NCBI RefSeq assembly: GCF_016217785.1
Contig: NZ_JACRGA010000002.1
Location: forward strand, 1 to 64,000
Length of the DNA stretch: 64,000 nucleotides
Direction: 5' to 3'
From: Methanobacterium sp.
Lineage (GTDB): Archaea; Methanobacteriota; Methanobacteria; Methanobacteriales; Methanobacteriaceae
The notes below the pieces were generated by a model. It was not told the DNA's origin and did not search any database. It worked only from the letters and a program-made list of their open reading frames with translations. Positions 10,036 through 21,383 of the stretch are shown piece after piece (the stretch's first letter is position 1; each line of letters starts with the position of its first letter). Position numbers and translations under genes: made by a program.

Positions 10036-10450
10036 TTTGAATCCTTCTTATTCCTGAATTAATTCATACTATCTACTAATAATTTATATCCACTAATTAG
10101 AATTTGTATGAAATAAATTTTCCTTTAGACATATTCTATAAATACATTATTAATCTAATTAAATATACTTCTTTATAACATCAATCAAAACATAATTAGA
10201 TGTTAAAACTCATGAGTTATTATTACAACATTAATTACTAAAAAATGAGCTCAATTGGTTCACTATAGTCCCTATTAATATATTAACATCATATGTTCTC
10301 TGCTTGATTAGTTAAAATATTAGTTCAACAAATTATAAAAATTAGTTTTATTTATAAGAAATCCATTAAAAATCAATTTATCTCTGTAAAAATGGACTTA
10401 TAACTAGTACTGATAAATTATGTAAAATATTAAAATCGGCCACAAAACCT
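10036..10450. other. AT-rich intergenic region
   Basis: About 415 very AT-rich bases between two leftward genes. No coding frame with a start signal was seen. It presumably holds the promoter of the methyltransferase gene near 10060-10100. Confidence 0.4.
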
Positions 10451-11893
10451 CTAATTTAACATTCTTTTAAAAAAATTTATTTCATTTCGATCAATCCCCT
10501 TGGTAATGAACATTAAAAAGAAATAAACTACCATGGAAATTCCAATCACTAAAATAACATTGATAATCCCTTTGGGATTTGTTAAAACTATTAGTAGAGA
10601 CATGATAATCGAAGCAAAGACAATTTTTAAGATAAACATTTTATCAAAATTAAGTTTAAAATATCTCAATGTGTAATGCAAACTAACGAAAAATGCAAAT
10701 AAATAAGAAAGCAACGTAACAGCCGCTGCAGCCAGGATACCAAAATAAGGCACAAATATTAAATTTAAAAGACTAATTAAAGCAGCAATAGTCCAAATAC
10801 TCCCAATAACTTTTGTCTTTTTCTTAAGAATTATTATATTAGCAATGATTCCATATGCCCCAAACAAAAGAGAACTTAGTGCCACAAAAGGTGTGACTAA
10901 ATAACCATTTAAAGCTATTTCAGGAGTAGTTAATATCATCATTATTGATTTTGATAATAATGATAAGCCAAAAACCATTGGAATAGAAATTAAAAGAAAA
11001 TATTTCATTGAATAATTGATAAACTTCGTTACCTCTAAAATTTGTCCATTTTCATAATATTTAGGCAGTATAGATTGAAGAATTACCGATAATGGTACTG
11101 AAAAAAGTAATATAGACATTCCCAGAGTATAACCGGGTGAATAATAGGCAACAAACGTTGTTCCCAGTAATATTCCAATTACAAAACGATCACTTGATTC
11201 CACTATCCAATTGGAGAGATTACTTGGAATGGTTGGAAGCGAAAAATTTAGATACTCTCTAATGTAACCAAAATTAGGAATTTTAAAACCAATATCCTGA
11301 ATAATTAGTGAAATCATTAAAACTAGAACAACAATTTGAGAGATTAAAAAACCTAAAACAATCAAAGATATTGAATGCCAAAAGAAGGCAAAATAGGATA
11401 TTAAAAGCAAAGAGAAATATGTTTGGAATAGTAAAAAGAAAGAATATTTCTTCATCTGATTAAAAGTTAGAAAATAATTAATTAACAGACTATTAGCCGA
11501 ACCAAAAATTAGCATTATCGCTGTTAATGATACTATCATGGTATTACCATTAAATAGAAGTGCTGCGATTTCCTTTGAAAATAGAAGTAATACGACTGAA
11601 ATAAGGAAACTAGCAATTAAAATTAAGCTCAGCATAGAATAGAAACTCTCTCGAATCTTTCTTTTAGATGTTTCTGCAGATAAAAATCTTAATATAGTAA
11701 ATGGAAATCCTAAATTAGCAATACTGGTTATTAAAAAGAAAGTAGTCATTACCTGAACCCATATTCCATAATCAGTGGCGCCCACACTTTTAGTCAATAT
11801 GGGAATAAGTATAATTGTGTTTAAAGCAACTAAGAAATTAGTGACACCGACTAATCCAATTCGCTTCACGAAAAGTTTATACGCATCTAACAT
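10451..11893 (-). CDS. Wzx-type polysaccharide/lipid-linked glycan flippase (MOP superfamily)
   Basis: 480 residues, almost wholly hydrophobic, with about 12-14 transmembrane helices and the polysaccharide biosynthesis (PST/RfbX) layout. The N-terminal part reads VTNFLVALNTIILIPILTKSVGATDYGIW, where the TKSxGxxxYG element is a typical mark. It probably flips the lipid-linked glycan across the membrane for AglB or a surface polysaccharide system. Basic residues punctuate the loops. It is a stand-alone leftward gene with 415 bases downstream and a decayed region upstream. Family clear; the cargo is inferred from context. Confidence 0.85.
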   Translation of the reverse strand: MLDAYKLFVKRIGLVGVTNFLVALNTIILIPILTKSVGATDYGIWVQVMTTFFLITSIANLGFPFTILRFLSAETSKRKIRESFYSMLSLILIASFLISVVLLLFSKEIAALLFNGNTMIVSLTAIMLIFGSANSLLINYFLTFNQMKKYSFFLLFQTYFSLLLISYFAFFWHSISLIVLGFLISQIVVLVLMISLIIQDIGFKIPNFGYIREYLNFSLPTIPSNLSNWIVESSDRFVIGILLGTTFVAYYSPGYTLGMSILLFSVPLSVILQSILPKYYENGQILEVTKFINYSMKYFLLISIPMVFGLSLLSKSIMMILTTPEIALNGYLVTPFVALSSLLFGAYGIIANIIILKKKTKVIGSIWTIAALISLLNLIFVPYFGILAAAAVTLLSYLFAFFVSLHYTLRYFKLNFDKMFILKIVFASIIMSLLIVLTNPKGIINVILVIGISMVVYFFLMFITKGIDRNEINFFKRMLN

Positions 11894-12217
11894 ACTGCTA
11901 AAACACTCTTTAGTTTATTTATAATTATTTTCCATATTACTAATTAATACACCAATAAAATTTATTAATTATATTATTCTTTTTTACAATGATTAAAACT
12001 GGAAAGCAAACATATTAAGGCATAAACATCCGATAAAATGGAAACCCGTTGCAAATCTCTGAACATCACCCATATTTACATCAAATTTAGAAATTTCAAC
12101 TTTGCATTAGAAATGAGCTCTTTGGCCGTTTTTTCCTGTAAAAAACCTTAAATGAATTTCACCAAGTATCCATGAGTTTCATAATCAAAATTTCCGGATA
12201 ACAATTCTAATCTAACT

Positions 12218-12373
12218 CTATTCCAACAACTCACAGTCATTATTTTTTATCTCTTTAGCTAGGATCCCTACGGCACAACCCACATCAAGAACTTTCTTTT
12301 GTTTACCTACACACTGCACAATTTTCTGATGAACACTGAATGGATTCAGATTTAAAGTGTCATATTTTGTCAT
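12218..12373 (-). pseudogene. Truncated SAM methyltransferase remnant (51 codons)
   Basis: On the minus strand an ATG at 12373 opens a 51-codon frame ending at TAG (12218-12220). It reads MTKYDTLNLNPFS, then KKVLDVGCAVGILAKEIK. This is the N-terminal part and motif I (VLDVGCxxGxLA) of a class I methyltransferase of the kind found in glycan clusters. The rest of the enzyme, normally about 200 residues or more, is missing, and the sequence beyond the stop is non-coding AT-rich DNA. The remnant fills part of an otherwise gene-free 514-base gap (11894-12407) in which nothing else was recognised. Confidence 0.72.
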
Positions 12374-12407
12374 CAAATCACTTATTCAAACTTAATTTGA
12401 TATAATA

Positions 12408-13601
<1,194 letters not shown>

Positions 13602-13609
13602 TTTAATAC

Positions 13610-15328
13610 CTAATAATATTTTTTGTACAATATAACGCTGCCAAATTGTTTAACCGGTTTATAATTAGTAAAATTCAAACCTTTCCTAATGGAGAAATAA
13701 TAATCAGCATTGTGACTGTTTAATTCCCTATTATATTCGAACCTATCTTGATCTGTAAAATTGAGATCTTTTGAACCTGTATAAATAACTTGGTTGTTTC
13801 TGAAAATTGGCATTTTACTTACATTTCGCTGCAGGAACCATCCAGAATAAGGCCAGAAATCCGAATATATCACTTTATTTTTATAATCAGGATCAGTTTC
13901 AATAAGCCAGTTGCTACTAGAATTAATATCTTTGTTTAAGAGCTTTAAATCATCATTAGCTGTTGTAACATAAGGTAAATAAGATAAAGCTGAAGAAATA
14001 ATCAGTAATATTAAAAAAATACCGAATATGTATTGTGTTATATTTTTATTTTTTATCCGGAACCCAAACTTAGATGTTGTTAAATTAAAGCCTAACATAA
14101 GAAAGTAAGCAACAGTAGGAGCCATTGTTATAAAATATCGATACTCTTTGATAACATAAACACTATGAAATATAAAAAAGGTCATAAACCACAATAAGAA
14201 AAGGAAATCTATATCCTTATTTTTGTATTCAAAGTTTTTAATGTAATTATAAATGAAATAAATCAATATAAAAAATATAAAGACACTTAAAATATAGTGA
14301 ATTGTTCTTATGGTAAAAATAAAAAGAACTGATAAAAATATTAAAAATAATAATTTAGTATCCACATATTCCTCCCTGAAGACCTTTATAGAGTTTTTTA
14401 AAGAACTTTGAGGTATATTTTGACTTCGTTTTTTATTAAACCGCTTGAATATGCTTATTGAAAATCCCAGAAGGATTACTAATATAACACCAAAACCTTC
14501 AGATCCTATTAAAGTGGGTATGTTTTTGATAAAATAAAAAAAATCAGGATTATATGCAAAGCTCAAATTATTCCCTGCGGATTCTGATACTGAAGATGAA
14601 CTGGAACCAAAAAAATCCATGAATGTGTAAAATGGGTTACCCAAATAAGTATTAAACAACCATAAAACAGGAATAAGCACTAAAAATGAAAGTAAAATGC
14701 CAATTAAAATATTCTTTCGATTTTTTATTTCATCCCAATTTACCAGAATATAAAATAATATTGGGAAAATTAATAATGCAGATGTGAACCGGGTTAAAAA
14801 AGCAATCATTGCCAATGGAAAAGAGATATAAAATAATCTAGAATCTTTCTTAACAGCTAAAACTGTAAATAAAAGAGCCCAAATAGAAATACATACACTG
14901 GGAAGATCAGTAAGTCCTGCGCTAACAAAAGCAAGAATAGGAGGGAACGTTGAAAATAATAATACACCTAAAAAGCTTGTTAAGCCATCAAAGCGTAACT
15001 TAAAAAAGATATAAAGGCCAATACATCCAAATATAAATATTAAACTGTCAATTGCAAAAATAGGCCATTCAACAAGCCCAGTAAACCTGAAGAAAATAGA
15101 CGTAAGAAAAGGCATTACTGGAGGCCTTACAATATCCATATAACCAATGTTTTGACCTGCAAATAATGCAGCGTCGGCTAATAAATCATATGTATCCCAT
15201 ACTGGCCCAATATCCATCTGGATTAAAAAACGATTGTAAGTTATATAACCCACAATTAAAGTTAACATCGACAAAAAGATAATATTAGGAAGTTGATTTT
15301 TTAGCTTTTCCAAATTTAATATAAACAA
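13610..15328 (-). CDS. Multi-pass GT39-like (ArnT/PMT_2) glycosyltransferase
   Basis: 572 residues with an N-terminal transmembrane helix, a first extracytoplasmic loop containing VWDTYDLLADAALFAGQN and an RPPVMPF element (about residues 37-70), about a dozen further helices, and a soluble C-terminal tail of about 120 residues. This matches polyprenyl-phosphate-sugar-dependent transferases of the GT-C fold (PMT/ArnT). The loop Asp is the expected catalytic base. The start appears to be TTG at 15328 with AGGTGAT just upstream. It would add a sugar from a dolichyl-phosphate donor on the outer face of the membrane. Acceptor unknown. It is co-directional with the GT4 gene. Confidence 0.78.
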   Translation of the reverse strand: MFILNLEKLKNQLPNIIFLSMLTLIVGYITYNRFLIQMDIGPVWDTYDLLADAALFAGQNIGYMDIVRPPVMPFLTSIFFRFTGLVEWPIFAIDSLIFIFGCIGLYIFFKLRFDGLTSFLGVLLFSTFPPILAFVSAGLTDLPSVCISIWALLFTVLAVKKDSRLFYISFPLAMIAFLTRFTSALLIFPILFYILVNWDEIKNRKNILIGILLSFLVLIPVLWLFNTYLGNPFYTFMDFFGSSSSSVSESAGNNLSFAYNPDFFYFIKNIPTLIGSEGFGVILVILLGFSISIFKRFNKKRSQNIPQSSLKNSIKVFREEYVDTKLLFLIFLSVLFIFTIRTIHYILSVFIFFILIYFIYNYIKNFEYKNKDIDFLFLLWFMTFFIFHSVYVIKEYRYFITMAPTVAYFLMLGFNLTTSKFGFRIKNKNITQYIFGIFLILLIISSALSYLPYVTTANDDLKLLNKDINSSSNWLIETDPDYKNKVIYSDFWPYSGWFLQRNVSKMPIFRNNQVIYTGSKDLNFTDQDRFEYNRELNSHNADYYFSIRKGLNFTNYKPVKQFGSVILYKKYY

Positions 15329-15342
15329 TTAATCACCTAAAT

Positions 15343-15885
15343 CTAATTTGATAACTCATTATTAAAGTAAACCCCCTCATTCATCAGAGGTATCATCGCC
15401 ATCAATACACACTGCTCAGTGTTCCCTGTACGATCCAATAACCCCTGGCTGAGGTGGCTTACTGCACCTGTTTTCTGTCCCAGTTTGTCAACACCAGTAA
15501 GTTGATCCATAACATCCCCCACTTCCACACCTTCCAGAACCTGCTCTATGACTATTGGAGGGTATTCAAAACCGGCACTGACTCCCAAGGTGGTTTTCTC
15601 CCCATCATGGATAGCACACCATTGCAAGTCAAGGTAACCAGTTATACTGTGGGGTACCTTTAAAAGGCCTGACTCTATGCCCACAGCCAGATCCACATCT
15701 GAACTGTAGGCGTTTTTCGCCCGGTTAATAGCCCCCTGAATAGTGACCTCTAATCCTATAGGCTGGTCCTGTACACCAGAATCCACTTCCACTGATTCCA
15801 ATTCCAGTTCAGAGTAAATCTTCTCCAGAACGTTCCTTGTGGCCTTTAACTTCACCGGATTTTTGGACCCAACTACAACTTTCAT
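15343..15885 (-). CDS. Inosine/xanthosine triphosphatase (YjjX/DUF84 family)
   Basis: 180 residues. It opens MKVVVGSKNPVKLKATRNVLEK, the SxNPVKxxA substrate loop of the ITPase-like fold, and continues with VDLAVGIESGLL, GYLDLQWC and QKTGAVSHLSQG in the order found in YjjX/DUF84. It hydrolyses ITP and XTP, keeping damaged purines out of nucleic acids. Length is normal. It lies between a surface-glycan transferase gene and coaD, reading the same way, so the island is interrupted here by housekeeping genes. Confidence 0.85.
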   Translation of the reverse strand: MKVVVGSKNPVKLKATRNVLEKIYSELELESVEVDSGVQDQPIGLEVTIQGAINRAKNAYSSDVDLAVGIESGLLKVPHSITGYLDLQWCAIHDGEKTTLGVSAGFEYPPIVIEQVLEGVEVGDVMDQLTGVDKLGQKTGAVSHLSQGLLDRTGNTEQCVLMAMIPLMNEGVYFNNELSN

Positions 15886-15894
15886 TTTACTTTT

Positions 15895-16356
<462 letters not shown>

Positions 16357-16565
16357 TCTCTGCTTATCCTTAGACTTAATTATTTTAATGGTAATAGTTT
16401 ATTTGCAAAAAGGTGAAATCATTAATTCCGAATTTGTAAATTAGAATTCTGATCAATTTTTCAATCTATTCTTAAATCTTAATCTCCTGACTTGAATTAA
16501 AATCTATTTGACCATAATTAATTAGGTAGATATCTTGATTATATTGGTGGTAAAGATAATAAACT

Positions 16566-18116
16566 ATGCTCCTGGAACACAATGTAGTGGTGAAGGATCC
16601 ACTTAAAATTGGACTTCGCTTCGCCTCATGCTACCCCAATCTCTACCGCAGTGCCATGTCCTCACTGGGTTTCCATATCATTTACGACTTCCTAAACCAT
16701 CAGGATGATGTTTACTGCGAACGGGTGGTCTACCCCTATGGTAAGAGCCTGGAGACTGGTTCACCCCTGAAGGATTTTGATGTGGTGGGTTTCTCCCTCC
16801 AGTATGAGCAGGATTACCCCCACGTCCTGGAGATGCTCAGGGAAGGTGGTTTAAATATTAGGAAAAGGGATAGGGGTCCTGATGATCCTCTGGTAATTGC
16901 AGGTGGTCCCTGTGCCAGTTCCAACCCCTTACCCATGAGTGATTTCATTGACCTTTTCCTGGTGGGTGATGGTGAGGTCATTCTACCTGATTTTCTGGAT
17001 AAACTAGGTGAACTGGATAACCCCCGTAGGGAGATTGATGCCCTTTTGGATGTGGAAGGGGTGTTCATACCAGGTAATGAAGCTAAACTGGTCAAAGTAG
17101 AGGATATGCGTGATGCCTGGCGTCCAGTTCGCCAGGTTTTCCCGGAAACTGATAACAAGGATCTGATCCCGGCCTTTGGGAAATCATTCCTCCTGGAAGT
17201 TTCCAGGGGATGTGCCCGTGGTTGTCGTTTCTGCATGGCGGGCTGCCTTTACCGTCCCCGGAGAGAGACAGATATTAAAACCCTTATCCAGACTGCAGAA
17301 GAGGGGAGGGAAGCCACCGGTTTGAATAAAATTGCCCTTATTGGTGGTGCGGTTTCTGATTACTCCCATATAGAGGAGTTGTGCAGTGAACTCCTCCAGC
17401 GTGGTTTCCAGGTTACCACACCATCCCTGCGTATCGAATCCATCAGCAGGGATCTTCTGGAAAGTTTGAAAGAAAGTGGGCTTAGAACCATTACCATTGC
17501 CCCGGAATCAACCTGGAGACTAAGGAAAGTGGCGAATAAACCCATCACTGATGAGGATATTCGGAGGACCATGGAAACAGCCTTCGCCTTGAACTTCAAT
17601 GTTAAGCTGTATTTCCTGATAGGACTGCCCACAGAAACACAGGATGATCTCCAGGACCTGTTGAATCTGATAAGAGATCTTGAAGTTATGGCCCCTCACC
17701 GGGATTCACTCCGGATAAGCATCAACCCATTCATACCCAAACCCCACACACCCTTCCAGTGGACAAAGTTCAACCTAAAAGACATAAAAGCCAGGGTGAA
17801 CTACCTTAAAAAACACACCAAAAACAGGCACTTCAAGGTGGAAAACCCCAACAAATCCCTGATGCAGTACGTGTTATCAGTGGGAGATGCCGATCTAGCC
17901 CCTATCATTGAAGAATCATCCCATAAAAAGGTCCCCCTGGGTGATTGGAAAAAACTGACACCCCACTGGAATTTAGATGATGAACTTCCCTGGAAAGATT
18001 TAGATGTTAACATTGATGATGAATTCTTGGAAGATGAATATAAAAAGGCGTTAAATGGGGATCTTACACCCTGGTGTGAGACTTTTGGCTGTTACCATTG
18101 TGGGGTTTGTCAATAA
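16566..18116 (+). CDS. B12-binding-domain radical SAM protein
   Basis: 516 residues. An N-terminal cobalamin-binding-like domain (about 10-170, with the VIAGGPCASSNPLPM stretch) precedes a radical SAM domain. The cluster motif is Cys216-x3-Cys220-x2-Cys223 (SRGCARGCRFCMAGC), followed by a GGAVSD element and the TIAPES motif. The C-terminus has an extra Cys cluster (CETFGCYHCGVCQ) at the very end, reminiscent of TIGR03960-type proteins. Such enzymes often methylate unactivated carbons, or methylthiolate; the substrate here is not known. The gene has its own promoter region, divergent from coaD. Codon use is more GC-rich than the neighbouring glycan genes, so it looks like resident genome. Confidence 0.82.
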   Translation: MLLEHNVVVKDPLKIGLRFASCYPNLYRSAMSSLGFHIIYDFLNHQDDVYCERVVYPYGKSLETGSPLKDFDVVGFSLQYEQDYPHVLEMLREGGLNIRKRDRGPDDPLVIAGGPCASSNPLPMSDFIDLFLVGDGEVILPDFLDKLGELDNPRREIDALLDVEGVFIPGNEAKLVKVEDMRDAWRPVRQVFPETDNKDLIPAFGKSFLLEVSRGCARGCRFCMAGCLYRPRRETDIKTLIQTAEEGREATGLNKIALIGGAVSDYSHIEELCSELLQRGFQVTTPSLRIESISRDLLESLKESGLRTITIAPESTWRLRKVANKPITDEDIRRTMETAFALNFNVKLYFLIGLPTETQDDLQDLLNLIRDLEVMAPHRDSLRISINPFIPKPHTPFQWTKFNLKDIKARVNYLKKHTKNRHFKVENPNKSLMQYVLSVGDADLAPIIEESSHKKVPLGDWKKLTPHWNLDDELPWKDLDVNIDDEFLEDEYKKALNGDLTPWCETFGCYHCGVCQ

Positions 18117-18128
18117 TATTAAATTTTC

Positions 18129-19670
18129 CTAGTTATCACTTAACTGAACCACTCTGAAATATTTATTTTCATATACAATCTCCCCTAAAGAATCGGGAGG
18201 AGATTCACCCCATACAAAGTAATAATCAATTTGATTATACATTAAATCTTCTTTTAATTCTAGATCAGACTGTTTTTTAGTAACCCCATAATATTTACTG
18301 TCTAAATAATAACTAAAATAATCCATTACTTCCCAATGATCATTGGAAGCTATATTACCATTAATTCCATGATACTTTAAATCTATACTGACTTCATAAA
18401 CTCTAAAACTTTCCCCAGTATAAGAACCGAGAGCTAAAATTGGATAAACAGCCAATAATATTGCCAGGACAATAATGATTGATTTGAAAAAATTATTTTT
18501 AATATAATCTTCTTCATAAAGCATTTTTAAAGAATAGAACCCTAATAAAAATGATAAAATAAAAACAAACCATAAATACCTTTCTTCAATTAATATAAGA
18601 ACATATCCACCAGTATAAAGTATCATAGTTCCCAAAATAAAGATTATATTATGTTTGGTAGATCTCTCTCTTGTTTTGAATAATAAAAATAATGCCAATA
18701 TACTAGCTAATAATGGAATAAACAGCAAATTAAACGAAATCAGGATTATATCACGAATATTATTTAGAATAAGCATGATTTGATGGTTAAAATTCTGTGA
18801 AGATTTTATTGGATTCCAGTTTTTTACTTGGAAATAACTGGGATCCTCCCATGAACTAACTGAAGACTCATTTGGAGGTTTTAAAATTCCCTGATAATAA
18901 TTTGCATGACCATTTGATTCAGGACCTACTAATGCATAATTATAAGACCCGGTTTTTCCAATAGTCACCACTCCATATTTTTCGCTAATAATAATAGCCC
19001 AAATACCACTAATAATTAAAAAAACAGATAGGCCTAGTAATAAATTTTTTTTAACTGTCGATCCATCTACTGGGAATTTTTTTATATAATAAAGGTTGGT
19101 TAGAATGAAATGGATTAAAAAAAAGAAAAACACATAACTTTTTGATAAAAATGCCAATGCACCCAATAACCCCGTTATAAGTCCCATGTACTTTGATTTT
19201 CTGTATTTTTCATCCATTAAAAAATTGAGATAAAATAAAAGAAGGCATACAACCAATAAATCCGGGGTGATGTAATTAAATGTGAAATAAAACATAAATG
19301 GGATTAATGCCAGTAAAATAATTGTTTTGAGAAGATTATTAAATTTTAACTGATTTAATATCAAATAGATCCCAATCAACGTGAATAAACCAATAATAAT
19401 AGCCAATATTTTTGTTGAAATCACATTTTCAAGGTTTCCCGGCCAGATAGCAATGAATGGCATTAAAAGCCAGGAGTACAGAGGACCCCAGTATCCATTA
19501 ATTGCATGAGAAATGTTTCCACTGAGATAACTTTTGGCAATACTGATATAAGCTATTCCATCAGAATTAATTATATATTTGAAATTAGAGAATAAAATAG
19601 CTGATAAACATAAGTACAATAATAAAACAAGGATTAGATTCTGTTTATCCTTTATTTGCTCAATTATCAA
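18129..19670 (-). CDS. Multi-pass GT39-like glycosyltransferase
   Basis: 513 residues, GT-C type, with about 11 hydrophobic helices. The first outer loop has NSDGIAYISIAKSYLSG (about 34-50) with the expected acidic residue, followed by GYWGPLYSWLLMPF, equivalent to the R/GPP-Y element of PMT_2/ArnT enzymes. The C-terminal 90 residues are soluble. It probably transfers a sugar from a dolichyl-phosphate carrier outside the cell. The start looks like TTG at 19670 without a good ribosome binding site, so the true start could differ slightly. The stop is 12 bases from that of the convergent radical SAM gene. AT-rich like the rest of the glycan island. Confidence 0.72.
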   Translation of the reverse strand: MIIEQIKDKQNLILVLLLYLCLSAILFSNFKYIINSDGIAYISIAKSYLSGNISHAINGYWGPLYSWLLMPFIAIWPGNLENVISTKILAIIIGLFTLIGIYLILNQLKFNNLLKTIILLALIPFMFYFTFNYITPDLLVVCLLLFYLNFLMDEKYRKSKYMGLITGLLGALAFLSKSYVFFFFLIHFILTNLYYIKKFPVDGSTVKKNLLLGLSVFLIISGIWAIIISEKYGVVTIGKTGSYNYALVGPESNGHANYYQGILKPPNESSVSSWEDPSYFQVKNWNPIKSSQNFNHQIMLILNNIRDIILISFNLLFIPLLASILALFLLFKTRERSTKHNIIFILGTMILYTGGYVLILIEERYLWFVFILSFLLGFYSLKMLYEEDYIKNNFFKSIIIVLAILLAVYPILALGSYTGESFRVYEVSIDLKYHGINGNIASNDHWEVMDYFSYYLDSKYYGVTKKQSDLELKEDLMYNQIDYYFVWGESPPDSLGEIVYENKYFRVVQLSDN

Positions 19671-19856
19671 GTTATATGTCCCCCAACTACTAACCCAACA
19701 TAAGATATGTTAATTTGATATGATTTATTATAAAACTTTTCCCATTTTTTTTAAAACACATTACTAAACAACATCAATTTATAACCATTTAAACAAAACC
19801 ACACCTAATTAGTTGAAAGTTAAAAAAGATATTAATTACAGCCCATATTCAATACG

Positions 19857-20990
19857 ATGGCGATTATCATGAAACCAGCTAAAAGAGTAGAGTCCATTGA
19901 TCTATCTGGAATACGGAAAATGTTCGATATGGTGGGGGAAGACTCCATCAACCTGGCACTGGGTGAGCCAGACTTTGACACACCATCCCACATTCGAGAA
20001 GCAGTTAAAGAAGCCCTGGATGAGGGTTTCACCCATTACACCGGCAACACCGGGATCATGGAACTACGAGAAGCCATAGCCCATAAATTACAGACTGACA
20101 ATCATATCAACGCATCCCCTGAGTCAATAATTGTTACAGTAGGGGCCAGTGGAGCACTATATTCCAGTATCAATGCAATTGTAGAAGAAGGAGATGACGT
20201 GATCATCCCTGACCCTGGTTTCGTAGCTTATGATGCCTGTGTGAAGCTCAGTGGAGGTAGATCCGTATCCGCACAACTTAAAGATGAAAATGATTTCAGG
20301 ATGATACCAGAAGATGTGCTGGAACAGGTCACCCCACGTACCAAGGCCATTATAATGAATTCACCAGGCAATCCCACAGGTGCGGTCCTGGAAAAGGAAG
20401 ATGTTAAGGGCATGGCTGACATTGCCGATGATCATGACCTGATTCTAATTTCTGATGAGATCTACGATAAGATCATCTATGGGAAGAAACACTACAGCCC
20501 TGCACACTACTCCGATAACGTGATAACCGTTAACGGCTTCTCCAAGACCTATGCCATGACCGGTTTCCGCATTGGATATCTTTCCATACCCTCCAAGTTA
20601 ACTGAGGAAATCTTAAAAATACACCAGTACAGTGTTACCTGTACCACTTCCATATCTCAGAAAGCTGCTTTAGCCGCCCTTCAAGGCCCCCAGGATAGTG
20701 TGGACCAGATGAGGGATGAGTTTCAAAGGAGAAGGGATCTGGTGGTGGGAAGACTGCGTGATATGGGAATAGAATGCAACCAACCCCATGGAGCATTTTA
20801 CGTGTTTCCACGTATGGATAATCCGGAAAAATTCGTGGAAGCTGCTCTTAAAAAAGATGTGGTTCTGGTTCCAGGTTCTTCCTTTGGTAAGTACGGTGAA
20901 GGTCACTTCCGCATATCCTACGCCACCTCATATGAGGATCTTCAGGAAGCCATGGATCGTCTTGAATCCTTAAACTGGCAAAATAAATAA
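19857..20990 (+). CDS. Class I/II PLP-dependent aminotransferase (AspC-like)
   Basis: 377 residues, fold type I. Motifs: LALGEPDFDTP near 37-47, the turn GNTGIMELREAIA, NSPGNPTGAVL, ISDEIYDKIIYG, and the PLP lysine at about 230 in NGFSKTYAMTGFRIGY. C-terminal RISYATS supplies the carboxylate-binding Arg. It is an aspartate/aromatic-type aminotransferase; amino acid specificity cannot be settled from sequence. Two starts are possible (ATG 19857 or 19869). No ribosome binding site is visible and a TATA-like stretch lies about 25 bases upstream, which suggests a leaderless message. Stand-alone gene. Confidence 0.87.
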   Translation: MAIIMKPAKRVESIDLSGIRKMFDMVGEDSINLALGEPDFDTPSHIREAVKEALDEGFTHYTGNTGIMELREAIAHKLQTDNHINASPESIIVTVGASGALYSSINAIVEEGDDVIIPDPGFVAYDACVKLSGGRSVSAQLKDENDFRMIPEDVLEQVTPRTKAIIMNSPGNPTGAVLEKEDVKGMADIADDHDLILISDEIYDKIIYGKKHYSPAHYSDNVITVNGFSKTYAMTGFRIGYLSIPSKLTEEILKIHQYSVTCTTSISQKAALAALQGPQDSVDQMRDEFQRRRDLVVGRLRDMGIECNQPHGAFYVFPRMDNPEKFVEAALKKDVVLVPGSSFGKYGEGHFRISYATSYEDLQEAMDRLESLNWQNK

Positions 20991-21238
20991 TATTAACATT
21001 CAAATTGGGCATAAAACAATCCAAATAGAATATAGCAGGATCCAAATAGGCATATGATTCAAAATAGGCATAGCAGTTTTATTGTCCCTAAAATTTTTAT
21101 TTTAAATACAAATAATTTTTTTTAAATGAAAATAAAATATTTGCTCTTTAAAAATGATGAAATAAATTTACTCTGAAATAAATTTAGTCTAAAGATTAAA
21201 ATAAATAAATCTTTACCTTTTTTTAAATTTTTCAAAAG

Positions 21239-21311
21239 TTAGGCATCCCTATCACAAATTAGATAACCCTAACATTATATTTAACCTAATTAGGCACTCC
21301 TAACACCCTAA
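21239..21311 (+). promoter_or_regulatory. Cluster of TTAGG/CCTAA half-sites around the P-type ATPase TATA box
   Basis: Six copies of one five-base half-site occur in 73 bases: TTAGG at 21239, CCTAA at 21268 and 21285, TTAGG at 21290, CCTAA at 21299 and 21307. They include a perfect TTAGG-CACT-CCTAA (21290-21303), a near copy TTAGG-CATC-CCTAt (21239-21252) and a perfect CCTAATTAGG. A TATA-like box (TTATATTTAA, 21275-21284) lies among them. The arrangement suggests an operator for a dimeric repressor, possibly metal-responsive given the downstream transporter (inference). Confidence 0.5.
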
Positions 21312-21383
21312 TTGATGGAAAAAGATATATATGGCCTTCTTCATATCTTAATAAACTTAAAGATAACTACCGGAGGCAACAAT

